Shown here piece after piece: positions 46,035 to 54,959 of a stretch of 64,000 nucleotides of DNA (position 1 is the stretch's first letter; each line of letters begins with the position of its first letter). The notes under the pieces are model-generated. The model was not told the origin of the DNA and searched no databases. It saw only the letters and a list, made by a program, of their open reading frames with translations. Origin of the DNA: Pseudidiomarina sediminum DSM 21906. GTDB taxonomy: Bacteria; Pseudomonadota; Gammaproteobacteria; Enterobacterales; Alteromonadaceae. The DNA is taken from assembly GCF_000423165.1 (NCBI RefSeq), contig NZ_KE383983.1:517965-581964 (forward strand), written 5' to 3'. The position numbers and the translations under genes are program-made.

Positions 46035-47097
46035 CCATTCCCAACAACGCCCCCAACGTCAACAAGGTGTGGCGTTAATCATGGTGCTATTGGTGGTCGC
46101 TCTGGTGGCTGTCGTTGCCGTGCAACTTAGCCAACGTTTACAAATGAATGTTTTGCGTACCATGAATTATCAGCAGAGCGAACAAGCTTACTGGTACTGG
46201 CTCAGTGCTGAAGAAATCGCCCGGCAGTTGTTGCAAATGCAAGTGCAAGACAGCGATGGGGTGATCCACCAGGGGCAAGTTTGGTCGGAGCAAACCGAGG
46301 AAGAGCGGGTTTATCCGATTGAAGGTGGCGGTTTGGTTCGGGTCGGTATTACCGATTTACAAGGTTGCTTTAATTTGAATGCCTTAAAGGCCGAGCAGCT
46401 TAGCCTAGAAGAGTTTTGGCGACGTAAAACGCAATTTCGTATGCTGATTGCGGCGGCGGTACCCGACTTAGATAACTATCAATTGGATAGCATTGTAGAA
46501 AGCACAGCCGATTGGCTCGACGGCGATGAACAAATGAATAGTGGCTACGGCGCCGAACGCGCTGACTATGAAAGCTTGCCGATGCCTTACCAAGCAGCGA
46601 ATGACTTTTTTGTGCACGAAAGTGAGTTACGTTTGGTGCGCAACGTTACCCAGCCGGTGTATCAAGCGCTGAAACCTTTCGTGTGCGTGGTGCCGAACAG
46701 CGATAAGCTGGAGGTCAATATCAATACGCTCACACTGGAGCATGGGCCATTGTTACACGCCTTGATGTTAGGTGCGATTACACCTGATGCGGCGTTACAA
46801 GCGATCAGTCAGCGTCCTGACGATGGCTATGACAGCATTGATGATGCACTGCGTAACTCAATTTTAGCGCAGGCAAGTGGGCAACAAATGCGGCCAAACT
46901 TTGGTGGCGTGCCGCTGCCACAAGGCGTTACCGTTGAAGCGCTTGGTGGTATGTTTGACGATTTGGTCGTCAAGAGTAATTATTTTCAATTAGACACTCA
47001 CGTAAAGTACGACGAGATGATGTTGCGTGGGCAGAGTAAATTATACGTATCTGAAGACGAAACTGTCGTCTTGATGCGGGGGGTAGGAGAACCGTAA
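46024..47097 (+). CDS. gspK: Minor pseudopilin GspK (system 1)
   Basis: A 357-residue tip pseudopilin. GGAGG at 46011-46015 sits eight bases before a GTG at 46024, which I take as the start (MRRNHSQQRPQRQQG); an ATG at 46009 would be too close to that site. The prepilin site is QG-VALIMVLLVVALVAVV, without Glu5, as usual for GspK. The large alpha domain carries LQGCFNLNALK and STADWLDGDEQMNSGYG, then VNINTLTLEHGPLLHALM. Confidence 0.92.
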   Translation: MRRNHSQQRPQRQQGVALIMVLLVVALVAVVAVQLSQRLQMNVLRTMNYQQSEQAYWYWLSAEEIARQLLQMQVQDSDGVIHQGQVWSEQTEEERVYPIEGGGLVRVGITDLQGCFNLNALKAEQLSLEEFWRRKTQFRMLIAAAVPDLDNYQLDSIVESTADWLDGDEQMNSGYGAERADYESLPMPYQAANDFFVHESELRLVRNVTQPVYQALKPFVCVVPNSDKLEVNINTLTLEHGPLLHALMLGAITPDAALQAISQRPDDGYDSIDDALRNSILAQASGQQMRPNFGGVPLPQGVTVEALGGMFDDLVVKSNYFQLDTHVKYDEMMLRGQSKLYVSEDETVVLMRGVGEP

Positions 47098-48236
47098 TGG
47101 AGCAGCTCTATATTCACTTGGCCGAGCCAAGTCAGTGGCTGATATGGCATCCTGGGCAACAGGAAATTATTGCCAGCGGTGTTTTAGCAACACATCAAGA
47201 ACTCACGCAATTAAGTGAGCAGGCACAGCGTTGTGAGGTCACCGTTTTGGTTCCCGGCCAAGACGTGTTGTTAACGGAAGTGCGTTTACCGGCAGGGTCG
47301 CAACGGTTATTACCACAGCTGGTGCCAAACGCGTTGGAAGATGAACTTGCGAGCGACATTGAAAGCTTACATTTTGCCTGGCCAAGTCATGCGAAACCAG
47401 CTGGGGTGGACACACCGATGCCGGTTGCGGTGGTTAGCAAAGCGCGTATGCAACAGTGGCTTGATGCCCTGAATGAAGCCGGTATTGAGTGTGATCGGCT
47501 GGTACCCGATTATTTCGCGTTACCCGTACAAGAGGGCGGCGCCAAATTGCAGTTGGGCGCAGCGACGCTGGTGCGCGAAAGCGAGTGGCACGCCTACACG
47601 CTTGACGCGCCTGCGGTGATTGCGACCGACGTCGCAGATGTTACCGAACAGTTTGAAGTTCCACTGCAGGTTGTGCGTTTGGGGCTGGCGCATAAAGGTA
47701 TTAATTTGCGTCAGGGCGAGTATCGCGCACAACGGAAACGACGGACGCAGAGCTACACCTTGCCGTGGCGACCTGTTGCAGTTGCTGCAAGCCTCGCGTT
47801 TATTGCGGTTATCGCGCAGCAAGTACTCACCTACACGCAGTTGGGCAACGAGAATCAAGCGTTGCAAGAGGCCATTGAGGGTACGTACAAAGAAGCCTTT
47901 CCGGACACCACGCGCATTGTGAATGTGCGGAGTCAGCTCCGACAAAAGCTTGCCAGTGTTGGACAAAGCAGTGACACCGACAGTCCCAGCAGCACCTTGG
48001 GACTATCGATATTGGCCGAGCTCGAACCTGCCTTTCGAGGCACCCCGGATATCGGACTTGAGTTGTTACGCTACAATGCTTCGGTGGTGTCGTTGCAGGT
48101 CAACGCGCCAAGTTTTGAAAGTCTGCAAAAGTTCCAAACCTTGGCGACCAATGCTGGCTTGACCGTGAATCAAGGGCAAGTGACCAACCGAAACGGGGTG
48201 GTTAGCGGTAACCTTGAAGTGCGGAAGGAGGGGTAA
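47097..48236 (+). CDS. gspL: Type II secretion protein GspL (system 1)
   Basis: A 379-residue inner-membrane protein that recruits GspE. The cytoplasmic actin-like domain (MEQLYIHLAEPSQWLIWHPG) takes the first 210 residues or so. A transmembrane helix (WRPVAVAASLAFIAVIAQQV) is near residue 225, followed by a ferredoxin-like periplasmic domain. Its ATG overlaps the gspK stop. Confidence 0.93.
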   Translation: MEQLYIHLAEPSQWLIWHPGQQEIIASGVLATHQELTQLSEQAQRCEVTVLVPGQDVLLTEVRLPAGSQRLLPQLVPNALEDELASDIESLHFAWPSHAKPAGVDTPMPVAVVSKARMQQWLDALNEAGIECDRLVPDYFALPVQEGGAKLQLGAATLVRESEWHAYTLDAPAVIATDVADVTEQFEVPLQVVRLGLAHKGINLRQGEYRAQRKRRTQSYTLPWRPVAVAASLAFIAVIAQQVLTYTQLGNENQALQEAIEGTYKEAFPDTTRIVNVRSQLRQKLASVGQSSDTDSPSSTLGLSILAELEPAFRGTPDIGLELLRYNASVVSLQVNAPSFESLQKFQTLATNAGLTVNQGQVTNRNGVVSGNLEVRKEG

Positions 48237-48239
48237 CCC

Positions 48240-48746
48240 ATGTTAGAACAAATGAAACAGCGCTGGCAGCAACTGAACCGTCGCGAACACGTGTTGGTGA
48301 TGATCGCTGGCGTTGCCTTAGCCGTGAGCATTCTGTATTTTGCCCTTTGGAACCCGTTGCAAAACGGGATCGAGCAACGGCAATTACAACGTGACGCGCA
48401 AGTCGAAACCTTGCAGTGGGTGCGGGAGAATACCGGTCGTTACCAAGCCTTGGTAAAGCAAGGCCAAACAGGTACATCAACTGGCGCTGCGAAAACTCAT
48501 CAGCTGGGCGATATTCCGCGATTAGTCACCTTACACGCAACGAAGCTAAGTTTGGATGTTGGTGCGATGAACCCAGAAGGTGAAGCTTTGGTGGTGGTAC
48601 TCAGTGACGTACCCTTTAACCAAGTGCTAGCACTGATCGATGCTTTGCAGCAGCAAGAGTCGTTGGTAGTGCAGCAATTAGATGTCACCAAGGCGAGCAA
48701 GCCTGGTTATGTGCATGTACGTCGCTTGAAAGTTGGGCTCTCATGA
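48240..48746 (+). CDS. gspM: Type II secretion protein GspM (system 1)
   Basis: A 168-residue bitopic inner-membrane protein that pairs with GspL. It starts MLEQMKQRWQQLNRREHVLV, has one transmembrane helix (VLVMIAGVALAVSILYFALW) near residues 18-37, then a coiled segment and a small ferredoxin-like domain. AGGAGGGG precedes the ATG. It overlaps gspN. Confidence 0.92.
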   Translation: MLEQMKQRWQQLNRREHVLVMIAGVALAVSILYFALWNPLQNGIEQRQLQRDAQVETLQWVRENTGRYQALVKQGQTGTSTGAAKTHQLGDIPRLVTLHATKLSLDVGAMNPEGEALVVVLSDVPFNQVLALIDALQQQESLVVQQLDVTKASKPGYVHVRRLKVGLS

Positions 48747-49519
48747 AGTTACGTTGGCTTTGGTGGTTAGTGCCGCTCTACTTCATCGGTCTTGTGGTAT
48801 ACGCACCAGCAAGTCTGTTGCAGTGGCTGCTACCGGCAGGAAGTGGTATTTCGCTAAGTAATCTAACGGGCACCTTATGGCAAGGGCAGGGGAGTGTCAC
48901 TGTGGTGTTAGCACCACAACGTAGCTTGCAGCTTGAGCAGGTAAGTTGGCGCTTACATCCGAGTGCCTTACTACGAGGGCAGGCTGCGTTAGATGTAACT
49001 ATTCCAGCCCACAACGTGCTCAGTGGTCACTTGACGACCGGCTTAACCGTCGGCGGCACGGCGGAGCTCAACGGACGACTAAGCGGTCAACTCGATACCG
49101 CCATTCGCACCTTTAATCTCCCGGTACCCTTGACGATGGCAGGCGATTGGCAACTCGTTATCGATAATTACCATGTCGATGATCTCAACCAAGGCCGTTG
49201 GTGTAATCAATTGGCTGGCAAGCTGACGACTACCGCCACGCAAACGCGGGTGAACCAGCGTTGGCTTGATTTAGGTGATTACGCTACCGCGTTGTCATGT
49301 ACGGCAAATCAGGAAATTTCTGCTACGCTCAATGCTGACAATTCACTTGGACTTTCTTTCAATGGCTTGGTGGCAGGAACCTTTCAGGCACCAGAAGTAA
49401 AACTGCAAGGTAAGCTGCAGCCGCATGTTAGGACTCCTCGTGAAGTAACAGATGTGTTAATATTCCTCGGAGAGCCCGACAGTCGTGGGGCTTATCCTTT
49501 TAGCTTGACCCTCAAATAG
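48743..49519 (+). CDS. gspN: Type II secretion protein GspN (system 1)
   Basis: A 258-residue protein with an N-terminal membrane helix (WLWWLVPLYFIGLVVYAPAS) and a beta-rich periplasmic part: LSNLTGTLWQGQGSVTVVLA and VSWRLHPSALLRGQA are typical GspN strands. It is found in only some type II operons and its role is not settled. Last gene of the first gsp operon; the mscS gene begins 11 bases later. Confidence 0.88.
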   Translation: MKLRWLWWLVPLYFIGLVVYAPASLLQWLLPAGSGISLSNLTGTLWQGQGSVTVVLAPQRSLQLEQVSWRLHPSALLRGQAALDVTIPAHNVLSGHLTTGLTVGGTAELNGRLSGQLDTAIRTFNLPVPLTMAGDWQLVIDNYHVDDLNQGRWCNQLAGKLTTTATQTRVNQRWLDLGDYATALSCTANQEISATLNADNSLGLSFNGLVAGTFQAPEVKLQGKLQPHVRTPREVTDVLIFLGEPDSRGAYPFSLTLK

Positions 49520-49530
49520 GAGTATTTTTA

Positions 49531-50358
49531 ATGGAACAAATCATGGCATGGGTGGGTGAGAACCAGGATCTTATCCTAAGCTACGTCATCAAATTCATTG
49601 TCGCCCTTCTGATCCTACTTGTGGGTAAGATGGTCGCCAATAGCGTGGCAAAATTACTTGGCAAGGGCATGAGTCGTCGCGGTGTTGACGGTGCGGTCAT
49701 TAGCTTTTTAAGCGCCATCGTTAAAAGTGTTATTTTCATTGCGGCAGTGCTAATGGCATTGTCACAGGTTGGCGTACAAACCACCTCGTTTATCGCCATT
49801 CTTGGTGCTGCAGGTTTAGCCATCGGTCTTTCATTGCAAGGCTCTTTGGCAAACATGGCATCAGGCGTCTTGATCATCTTGTTCCGTCCGTTCCGCGCTG
49901 GCGAATATGTCGAAGCGGGTGGCGTGTCAGGTACCGTTCAGGAAGTAAATATTTTCCAAACGATCTTGAAAACGCCGGACAATAAGGTTGTATTTGTACC
50001 TAACGCACAAGTTACCGGTCAGCCAATCACCAACTACAGCCGCGAAAGCACGCGCCGTGTTGATTTGCTTATTGGCGTTTCCTATGACGCTGACTTACAC
50101 AAGACCAAAGAAGTGTTAGAAAGTGTGTTGCAGGCGGAGTCGCGTTTATTAAAAGAGCCAGCTTGGAATGTCCAAGTGCATGCGTTGAATAATTCATCGG
50201 TCGATTTTATTGTGCGTCCATGGGTGAACAGCGCTGATTATTGGGCGGTGTATTGGGATTTAATGCGTGAAATTAAGATTGCGCTTGATAAAAATGACAT
50301 TGGTATTCCGTACCCACAAATGGATGTTCATTTGTTTAAGCAGGCTTCACAGGATTAA
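49531..50358 (+). CDS. mscS: Small-conductance mechanosensitive channel MscS
   Basis: A 275-residue channel that opens on membrane tension to release solutes. Three transmembrane helices occupy about the first 115 residues. The pore helix TM3 is clear: ILGAAGLAIGLSLQGSLANM, with the usual Gly/Ala packing, then ASGVLIILFRPFRAGEYVEA. The beta and alpha/beta cytoplasmic domains follow (FVPNAQVTGQPITNYS). The length is that of E. coli MscS (286). It closely follows gspN and may share its transcript. Confidence 0.94.
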   Translation: MEQIMAWVGENQDLILSYVIKFIVALLILLVGKMVANSVAKLLGKGMSRRGVDGAVISFLSAIVKSVIFIAAVLMALSQVGVQTTSFIAILGAAGLAIGLSLQGSLANMASGVLIILFRPFRAGEYVEAGGVSGTVQEVNIFQTILKTPDNKVVFVPNAQVTGQPITNYSRESTRRVDLLIGVSYDADLHKTKEVLESVLQAESRLLKEPAWNVQVHALNNSSVDFIVRPWVNSADYWAVYWDLMREIKIALDKNDIGIPYPQMDVHLFKQASQD

Positions 50359-50436
50359 AACAAAGTGCTAATCTTTGCTCTGTCTCGGAAAAAGATTTCC
50401 GTGATTGGCCAATCTAAGCACATAGAGGTGTAAATT

Positions 50437-50760
50437 ATGTTAAAACAAACTGCATTAGCAGCAGCAATCAGCTTAATCTTAAGCCCTGTTGCACTTGCGC
50501 AGTCAGGCGCTGGTAGCGCTGAAGGCGACGCTGATGGTGGTGGTTACATCACTAAAGGTACTGTTGCCGCTGCGGGTGTTGTAGCGCTAACGCTTGTTGC
50601 TACTTTAGACAACGATGATTCAGATTCAACGCCGCCGCCAGAGCCTGAGCCGGAGCCAGAACCTGAGCCAGAGCCGGAGCCAGAACCAGAACCACCGGTA
50701 ACGACTACAACGGCACCAGTGGTAACTACGACTGCGCCGGTTACTACAACAACCATGTAA
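50437..50760 (+). CDS. yjbE: YjbE/GfcA-like small exported protein
   Basis: A 107-residue low-complexity protein with a signal peptide (LAAAISLILSPVALAQ). A Gly/Ser/Ala-rich stretch (SGAGSAEGDADGGGYI) is followed by a hydrophobic segment (GTVAAAGVVALTLVATL). Then come nine Pro-Glu pairs (50638-50691) and a Thr-rich tail with TTTTAPVVTTTAPVTTTT. This order (signal, Gly/Ser, hydrophobic patch, poly-Thr) is that of YjbE and GfcA as I remember them; the Pro-Glu repeat is an addition. Homology is inferred from layout and from the yjbFGH-type genes after it. AGAGGTG precedes the ATG. A strong terminator follows. Confidence 0.72.
   Translation: MLKQTALAAAISLILSPVALAQSGAGSAEGDADGGGYITKGTVAAAGVVALTLVATLDNDDSDSTPPPEPEPEPEPEPEPEPEPEPPVTTTTAPVVTTTAPVTTTTM
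50638..50691 (+). repeat. Pro-Glu hexamer repeat in yjbE-like gene
   Basis: Nine in-frame CCN-GAR units encode a Pro-Glu run. Codon choice varies between units, so slippage is limited but possible. A periplasm-spanning stiff rod, as in TonB-like proteins, is a reasonable comparison. Confidence 0.8.
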
Positions 50761-50776
50761 TTGTTGTTGAAAACTT

Positions 50777-50813
50777 AAAAATACCGCAGGTGCGCACTGC
50801 GGTATTTTTTTTT
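50777..50813 (+). terminator. Terminator between yjbE-like and yjbF-like genes
   Basis: Perfect 12-base arms AAAAATACCGCA (50777-50788) and TGCGGTATTTTT (50798-50809) with a nine-base loop and more T. It would stop most transcripts after the first gene, so the next three genes depend on readthrough or another promoter. Confidence 0.88.
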
Positions 50814-50851
50814 AAAGCACTGAAATTTTGTCAATTGAAAAGCGAACTCCT

Positions 50852-51541
50852 ATGGCAACTCTGTTTCGAATGGGTCTTGTAGTGACGTTTAGCGCGTTGC
50901 TTTTAAGCGGTTGTAGTGCGCGTGTAAAGAACGTCGCTGATACAGCAAAAACTGCGTTGTTTGGTCATCAAGATGTGGTTCTAACAACCGAGCAAGTGAA
51001 TGACTACCCTTACGCTGCAGCCTACATAAAAACCGACCACTTCCCACAAGCTGTCGCTGTACTAGACCGTGTCAGTGATCAGCAGCGGGTGTATCGTACC
51101 GGTGCTGAAGAGAGTATTACCGTGCGTTTGGGGCGTATCTTAACCAGCTCTGGCGTACCAGGCATGCCACTGTATACCTCCAATTGGCAAAGCGATCCTT
51201 TAGCCTGTCATGTGCAACAACAGCATATGGGCACCCGTCAACTCTGTCCGCGCCATTGGCAGCGTGATGTTGAGGTGGGCAACTACGGTGAGAATGACGT
51301 GACACGTCAAACCGTACAGTCGTCATTTATGGTCGGTGAGAAGCAGAGCTACCAACACCCAGATGGCACCGATTTAACAGTGACCACAATTATCGAGCGT
51401 GGCAGCGTTGCTGACCATAGCTTTGAAAACCAATTCTATACCGTTGCTGGGCGGGTGGTGTATGCGCGGCAATGGGTTTCGCCAAAGATCGGCTATGCGA
51501 TTTGGCGGGAAATGAAACCTTTTAGCGGAGACTTGAACTAA
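50852..51541 (+). CDS. yjbF: YjbF/GfcB family exopolysaccharide lipoprotein
   Basis: A 229-residue outer-membrane lipoprotein by the ATG at 50852 (MATLFRMGLVVTFSALLLSG). The lipobox SGC is near residue 21. The mature part matches YjbF/GfcB proteins: LTTEQVNDYPYAAAYIKTDH, AEESITVRLGRILTSSGVPG and VSPKIGYAIWREMKPFSG. Role: export or surface assembly of an exopolysaccharide or group 4 capsule; the mechanism is not established. Its stop overlaps the next start (TAATG). Confidence 0.85.
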   Translation: MATLFRMGLVVTFSALLLSGCSARVKNVADTAKTALFGHQDVVLTTEQVNDYPYAAAYIKTDHFPQAVAVLDRVSDQQRVYRTGAEESITVRLGRILTSSGVPGMPLYTSNWQSDPLACHVQQQHMGTRQLCPRHWQRDVEVGNYGENDVTRQTVQSSFMVGEKQSYQHPDGTDLTVTTIIERGSVADHSFENQFYTVAGRVVYARQWVSPKIGYAIWREMKPFSGDLN

Positions 51542-52380
51542 TGTTGAAACGCTTCAGCCTTACGCTTAGTTTTTTTGCTCTAAGCGTCGGTAGCGCTTAC
51601 GCTACTTCGCCTCCTAAGCCTGCGACCCAAATTATCAACGGTGACAGTGTTTATGCGTTTGAGACCGCGCCGCGCTTACTCTCGGTGTATCAGAACTTAG
51701 ACTTGAGCCCAGCGGACTATTGGCCGTCAAGTCGTCTGGTCAGTGAACGTCAAAATCAAAAAGTTGCTGAGCGCAAGCGCTTTATGATCGAGCGCCTGCA
51801 CGAGCTGGCGCGCTCGGCACAAGTTGAAGGTGACGATGACTTGGTTGCCAAGGCCAAGAGTTTTGCTGAACAAATTCAGCAATGGCCGCTCATTGGTGCC
51901 GAGTGGATAGGCGTGACCAAAATTAATGATAGCTTACAGGTGCAAAGTGGCGTAAATGTTGACCGCCCAAGTTTGTATAGTAGCTTTAACGACGCCGCGA
52001 GTAATTTACAAGCGAACCCAATTCTTGGTGCTGCACAGTATCAACTCTTGCCTCCTAAGGACCTTGGCGACTGGCAGGTGAAAGTGATTACTCCGCAAGG
52101 CATCCAAACCGTGGCCTTTACGCAACAAGATACGGTGCGTGATGTGTTAAAGCAGACCGGTGCGTTTCAGCACGAATACGACCTCGCTGAAGTAACACTG
52201 ATTTCTTTGACCGGCTTAAGTAGAACGTCAAAGGTTGCTTACTACAACGATGCGAAAGACATGCCGCCCGTACACGGGATTATTTTGGTAGGCCTCGATC
52301 TGAGTAGCATGAATGACGACTGGCAATTGGTGAACCGTCAGCTTGCCACCCTGCTTAGCTATTGGAACCCACAATCATGA
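51541..52380 (+). CDS. yjbG: YjbG/GfcC family capsule biosynthesis protein
   Basis: A 279-residue periplasmic protein with a signal peptide (LTLSFFALSVGSAYA). GfcC-type proteins have two ubiquitin-like beta-grasp domains and a C-terminal amphipathic helix, similar to Wza domains. Here the helix-rich middle (ERKRFMIERLHELARSAQ) and the beta-grasp piece LPPKDLGDWQVKVITPQGIQ agree with that. The end, LLSYWNPQS, resembles the GfcC tail. It is coupled to the genes on both sides by overlaps. Confidence 0.83.
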   Translation: MLKRFSLTLSFFALSVGSAYATSPPKPATQIINGDSVYAFETAPRLLSVYQNLDLSPADYWPSSRLVSERQNQKVAERKRFMIERLHELARSAQVEGDDDLVAKAKSFAEQIQQWPLIGAEWIGVTKINDSLQVQSGVNVDRPSLYSSFNDAASNLQANPILGAAQYQLLPPKDLGDWQVKVITPQGIQTVAFTQQDTVRDVLKQTGAFQHEYDLAEVTLISLTGLSRTSKVAYYNDAKDMPPVHGIILVGLDLSSMNDDWQLVNRQLATLLSYWNPQS

Positions 52381-54536
52381 CCTGTGTATCTCCTATGAAA
52401 ACATCCATCAGCGCGTTAGCTGTAGCAATTAGCGCTTTGATTGCGAGTCCGCAAGCTGCGGCCGACGATAATGCCAGTCAATCGGATTTTGGTGGTGTTG
52501 GTTTAATGCAGATGCCGAACGCGCGCTTTGCCGACTACGGCACGCTTTCGGGGCTCTATTACGACAATGAAGAATACCGTCGTCTCGCGGTCAGCTTACA
52601 ACTCTTTCCATGGTTAGAAACCACGATCCGCTACAACGATATCCGTCCTATTCTTTACAGTGCTAACCCGGATTTTAGTGGTGATCAAACCGGCAAAGAT
52701 AAAGGTCTTGATGTCAAACTACGCTTATTGGAAGAGAGTTATTGGTTACCACAAGTGGCTGTCGGTTGGCGCGACTTAGCTGGTACTGGTATTTTTGCCA
52801 GCGAATACTTGGTTGCCAGCAAGCGCTTTGGGCCGTTAGACGTCACGCTGGGGTTAGGCTGGGGCTACATGGGGCGTCGCGATAATATCAGCAACCCGTT
52901 CTGCGAGGTGTCCGATACCTTTTGCGACCGCGAAGGCGGATACAGTGGCCGTGGTGGCCGCTTTGAAGTCGACAAATGGTTCCGTGGTGAAACCTCTCTT
53001 TTTGGTGGTCTGCAATACCAAACGCCATTCGACCCTTTGGTGCTAAAAGCTGAATATGACGGTAATGACTACTCGAATGAACGCTACCTTGGTCAGCTTG
53101 AGGTGGATTCCGCGTGGAACTTTGGTGCGGACTATAAAGTTTCAGACAACTGGACCTTAAAGCTTAGCTATGAGCGCGGCAATACCTTCATGTTCGGTTT
53201 CTCAGGTGAAGTAGATTTGAATGGTTTAGGCCAGGTGAAAACCGCCAACCGCCGGGTGCCAACACCAAATACTAAGTCCTCACTTGAGCGCGCAGAAGGG
53301 CCTGAGGATACCAGCACTATGCGGGCGATGCGCAGCGATTTGTATCGCTTGGCCGGCCTTGCAGTGAGTGAAATGCAAAACGATCGTACCGACTATCAAA
53401 GTGATGACGTCGATACCTTGCGCGTCTATGCCCACCAGTTGTATTACCGCGATTCGGAGCAGGGCATTCGCCAAGCGGCACGCATAGCTGATCAACGTTT
53501 ATCGGACAACTATAAGTTCTTGGAAATTGTGGAGCAACACGATCAGATCCAAGTGAATACTACGGTCGTGGATCTTGAGAAAGCGCGCACCGCCATTCAG
53601 CGACGTGACATCGATAGCACCCTTGAGGATGCGTTCACTCGCACGAATACGGCGCTGGAACAACGCGAACAGACCGGCTTCTTTGAAGCGCAATACCAGC
53701 GCTCAATGCCGCGCTTGAGTGTACGTCCATTCTTGGATCAAAGCTTTGGTAACCCAGAAAATTTCTACATGTACCAAGCTGGTCTCGACTTAAACGCGTC
53801 AATGTGGTTGACCGAGGGCACTTTTGTCCACGGCACCTTGAGCGGCAACATCATCACCAACTTTGATGACTTCAATTTTTTAGTGGATGGTTACGCCTCT
53901 CCGCTGCCACGCGTACGTACCTATATTCGTGAGTATGTAACCCACAGTGATATTTGGGTCGAGAACTTACAGCTGTCACACATCAACCAGTTAGCACCGA
54001 ACGTTTATACCTCAGTGTATGGTGGTTATTTAGAGCGGATGTTTGGTGGTGTGGGTACCGAGTTGTTGTACCGCGAGCTCGACAGCAATTGGGCCGTGGG
54101 GGTTGATCTGAACTGGGTCAAACAGCGGGACTATGACAGCCACATGGGCTTCTTGGACTATGACACCTTTACCGGGCATGTTACTGGGTATTATCAACCA
54201 AGTTTCTTACCGCGCACATTAATTAAGGCCGCATGGGGTAAATTCCTTGCACAAGATAACGGCTTGCAGTTAAATGTTGAGCATAAGTTTAAAAGTGGTG
54301 TCATCGTTGGCGCGTATGCGTCAAAAACCAATGTTTCGTCAGAGGAATATGGTGAAGGTAGCTTCAGTAAAGGGTTTTACATTAGCTTCCCGATTGACCT
54401 GCTGCAGATTGAGCATAGTCCGAACCGTGGTTACATCGGTTGGACGCCGCTGACACGAGACGGTGGGCAAATGTTGAATCGTGGTGTGCAATTGTTCCAT
54501 GCAACGGACTTGCGTAGTCCGTTTTATAAAGAATAA
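52377..54536 (+). CDS. yjbH: YjbH/GfcD family outer-membrane protein
   Basis: A 719-residue predicted outer-membrane beta-barrel lipoprotein-family member. I take the ATG at 52377, which overlaps the previous stop (ATGA); another ATG at 52395 (MKTSISALAVAISALIASPQ) gives a tidier signal peptide. The YjbH hallmark GGVGLMQMPNARFADYGTLS is near the N-terminus of the mature part. The remainder is rich in aromatic strand pairs (YDNEEYRRLAVSLQLFPWLE). In E. coli the operon yjbEFGH affects extracellular polysaccharide. Twelve bases separate it from the second type II operon. Confidence 0.85.
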   Translation: MTCVSPMKTSISALAVAISALIASPQAAADDNASQSDFGGVGLMQMPNARFADYGTLSGLYYDNEEYRRLAVSLQLFPWLETTIRYNDIRPILYSANPDFSGDQTGKDKGLDVKLRLLEESYWLPQVAVGWRDLAGTGIFASEYLVASKRFGPLDVTLGLGWGYMGRRDNISNPFCEVSDTFCDREGGYSGRGGRFEVDKWFRGETSLFGGLQYQTPFDPLVLKAEYDGNDYSNERYLGQLEVDSAWNFGADYKVSDNWTLKLSYERGNTFMFGFSGEVDLNGLGQVKTANRRVPTPNTKSSLERAEGPEDTSTMRAMRSDLYRLAGLAVSEMQNDRTDYQSDDVDTLRVYAHQLYYRDSEQGIRQAARIADQRLSDNYKFLEIVEQHDQIQVNTTVVDLEKARTAIQRRDIDSTLEDAFTRTNTALEQREQTGFFEAQYQRSMPRLSVRPFLDQSFGNPENFYMYQAGLDLNASMWLTEGTFVHGTLSGNIITNFDDFNFLVDGYASPLPRVRTYIREYVTHSDIWVENLQLSHINQLAPNVYTSVYGGYLERMFGGVGTELLYRELDSNWAVGVDLNWVKQRDYDSHMGFLDYDTFTGHVTGYYQPSFLPRTLIKAAWGKFLAQDNGLQLNVEHKFKSGVIVGAYASKTNVSSEEYGEGSFSKGFYISFPIDLLQIEHSPNRGYIGWTPLTRDGGQMLNRGVQLFHATDLRSPFYKE

Positions 54537-54548
54537 CGGAGTAAAGGT

Positions 54549-54959
54549 ATGAAATTCGCAGCAAAGCGGATGCACAAGGGTTTTACCCTGATTGAGTTAT
54601 TGATTGTAATGGTTATTTTGGGTTTGCTCGCCAGTATTGTCGGGCCGGCAATGTTTGGGAAAGTTGATGAATCGCGTATTAAAACGGCCCAAGCGCAAAT
54701 GAAAGTACTGGAGACTTCGTTAAACACCTATCGTTTAGATATGGGGAAATTCCCAGAAAGCCTCGATTTACTGTTAAGCAGTGATGAAGCCAATTGGCAA
54801 GGGCCTTATTTTCCGCAGGACGTGCCGGCAGACCCGTGGGGTAATGACTATGTGTATCGCGTGCCGGGCGAGAATGGCGCGCCTTACACCTTGCTGTCTT
54901 ATGGTGCCGATGGCCGCGAAGGCGGTGAAGATAATAACGCAGACATTATCTATAAATGA
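54549..54959 (+). CDS. gspG: Major pseudopilin GspG (system 2)
   Basis: A 136-residue pseudopilin, first gene of a second type II secretion operon. The prepilin site is KG-FTLIELLIVMVILGLLA. The C-terminal calcium loop is typical of GspG: YFPQDVPADPWGNDYVYRVP, then LLSYGADGREGGEDNNADI. It is clearly different from the GspG at 44099. ACGGAGTAAAGGT precedes the ATG. Its stop overlaps the next gene by four bases. Confidence 0.94.
   Translation: MKFAAKRMHKGFTLIELLIVMVILGLLASIVGPAMFGKVDESRIKTAQAQMKVLETSLNTYRLDMGKFPESLDLLLSSDEANWQGPYFPQDVPADPWGNDYVYRVPGENGAPYTLLSYGADGREGGEDNNADIIYK

Noticed and set aside
50386-50401. CGGAAA/TTTCCG hairpin after mscS as terminator
   Set aside because: Only six base pairs and no T run; too weak to support.
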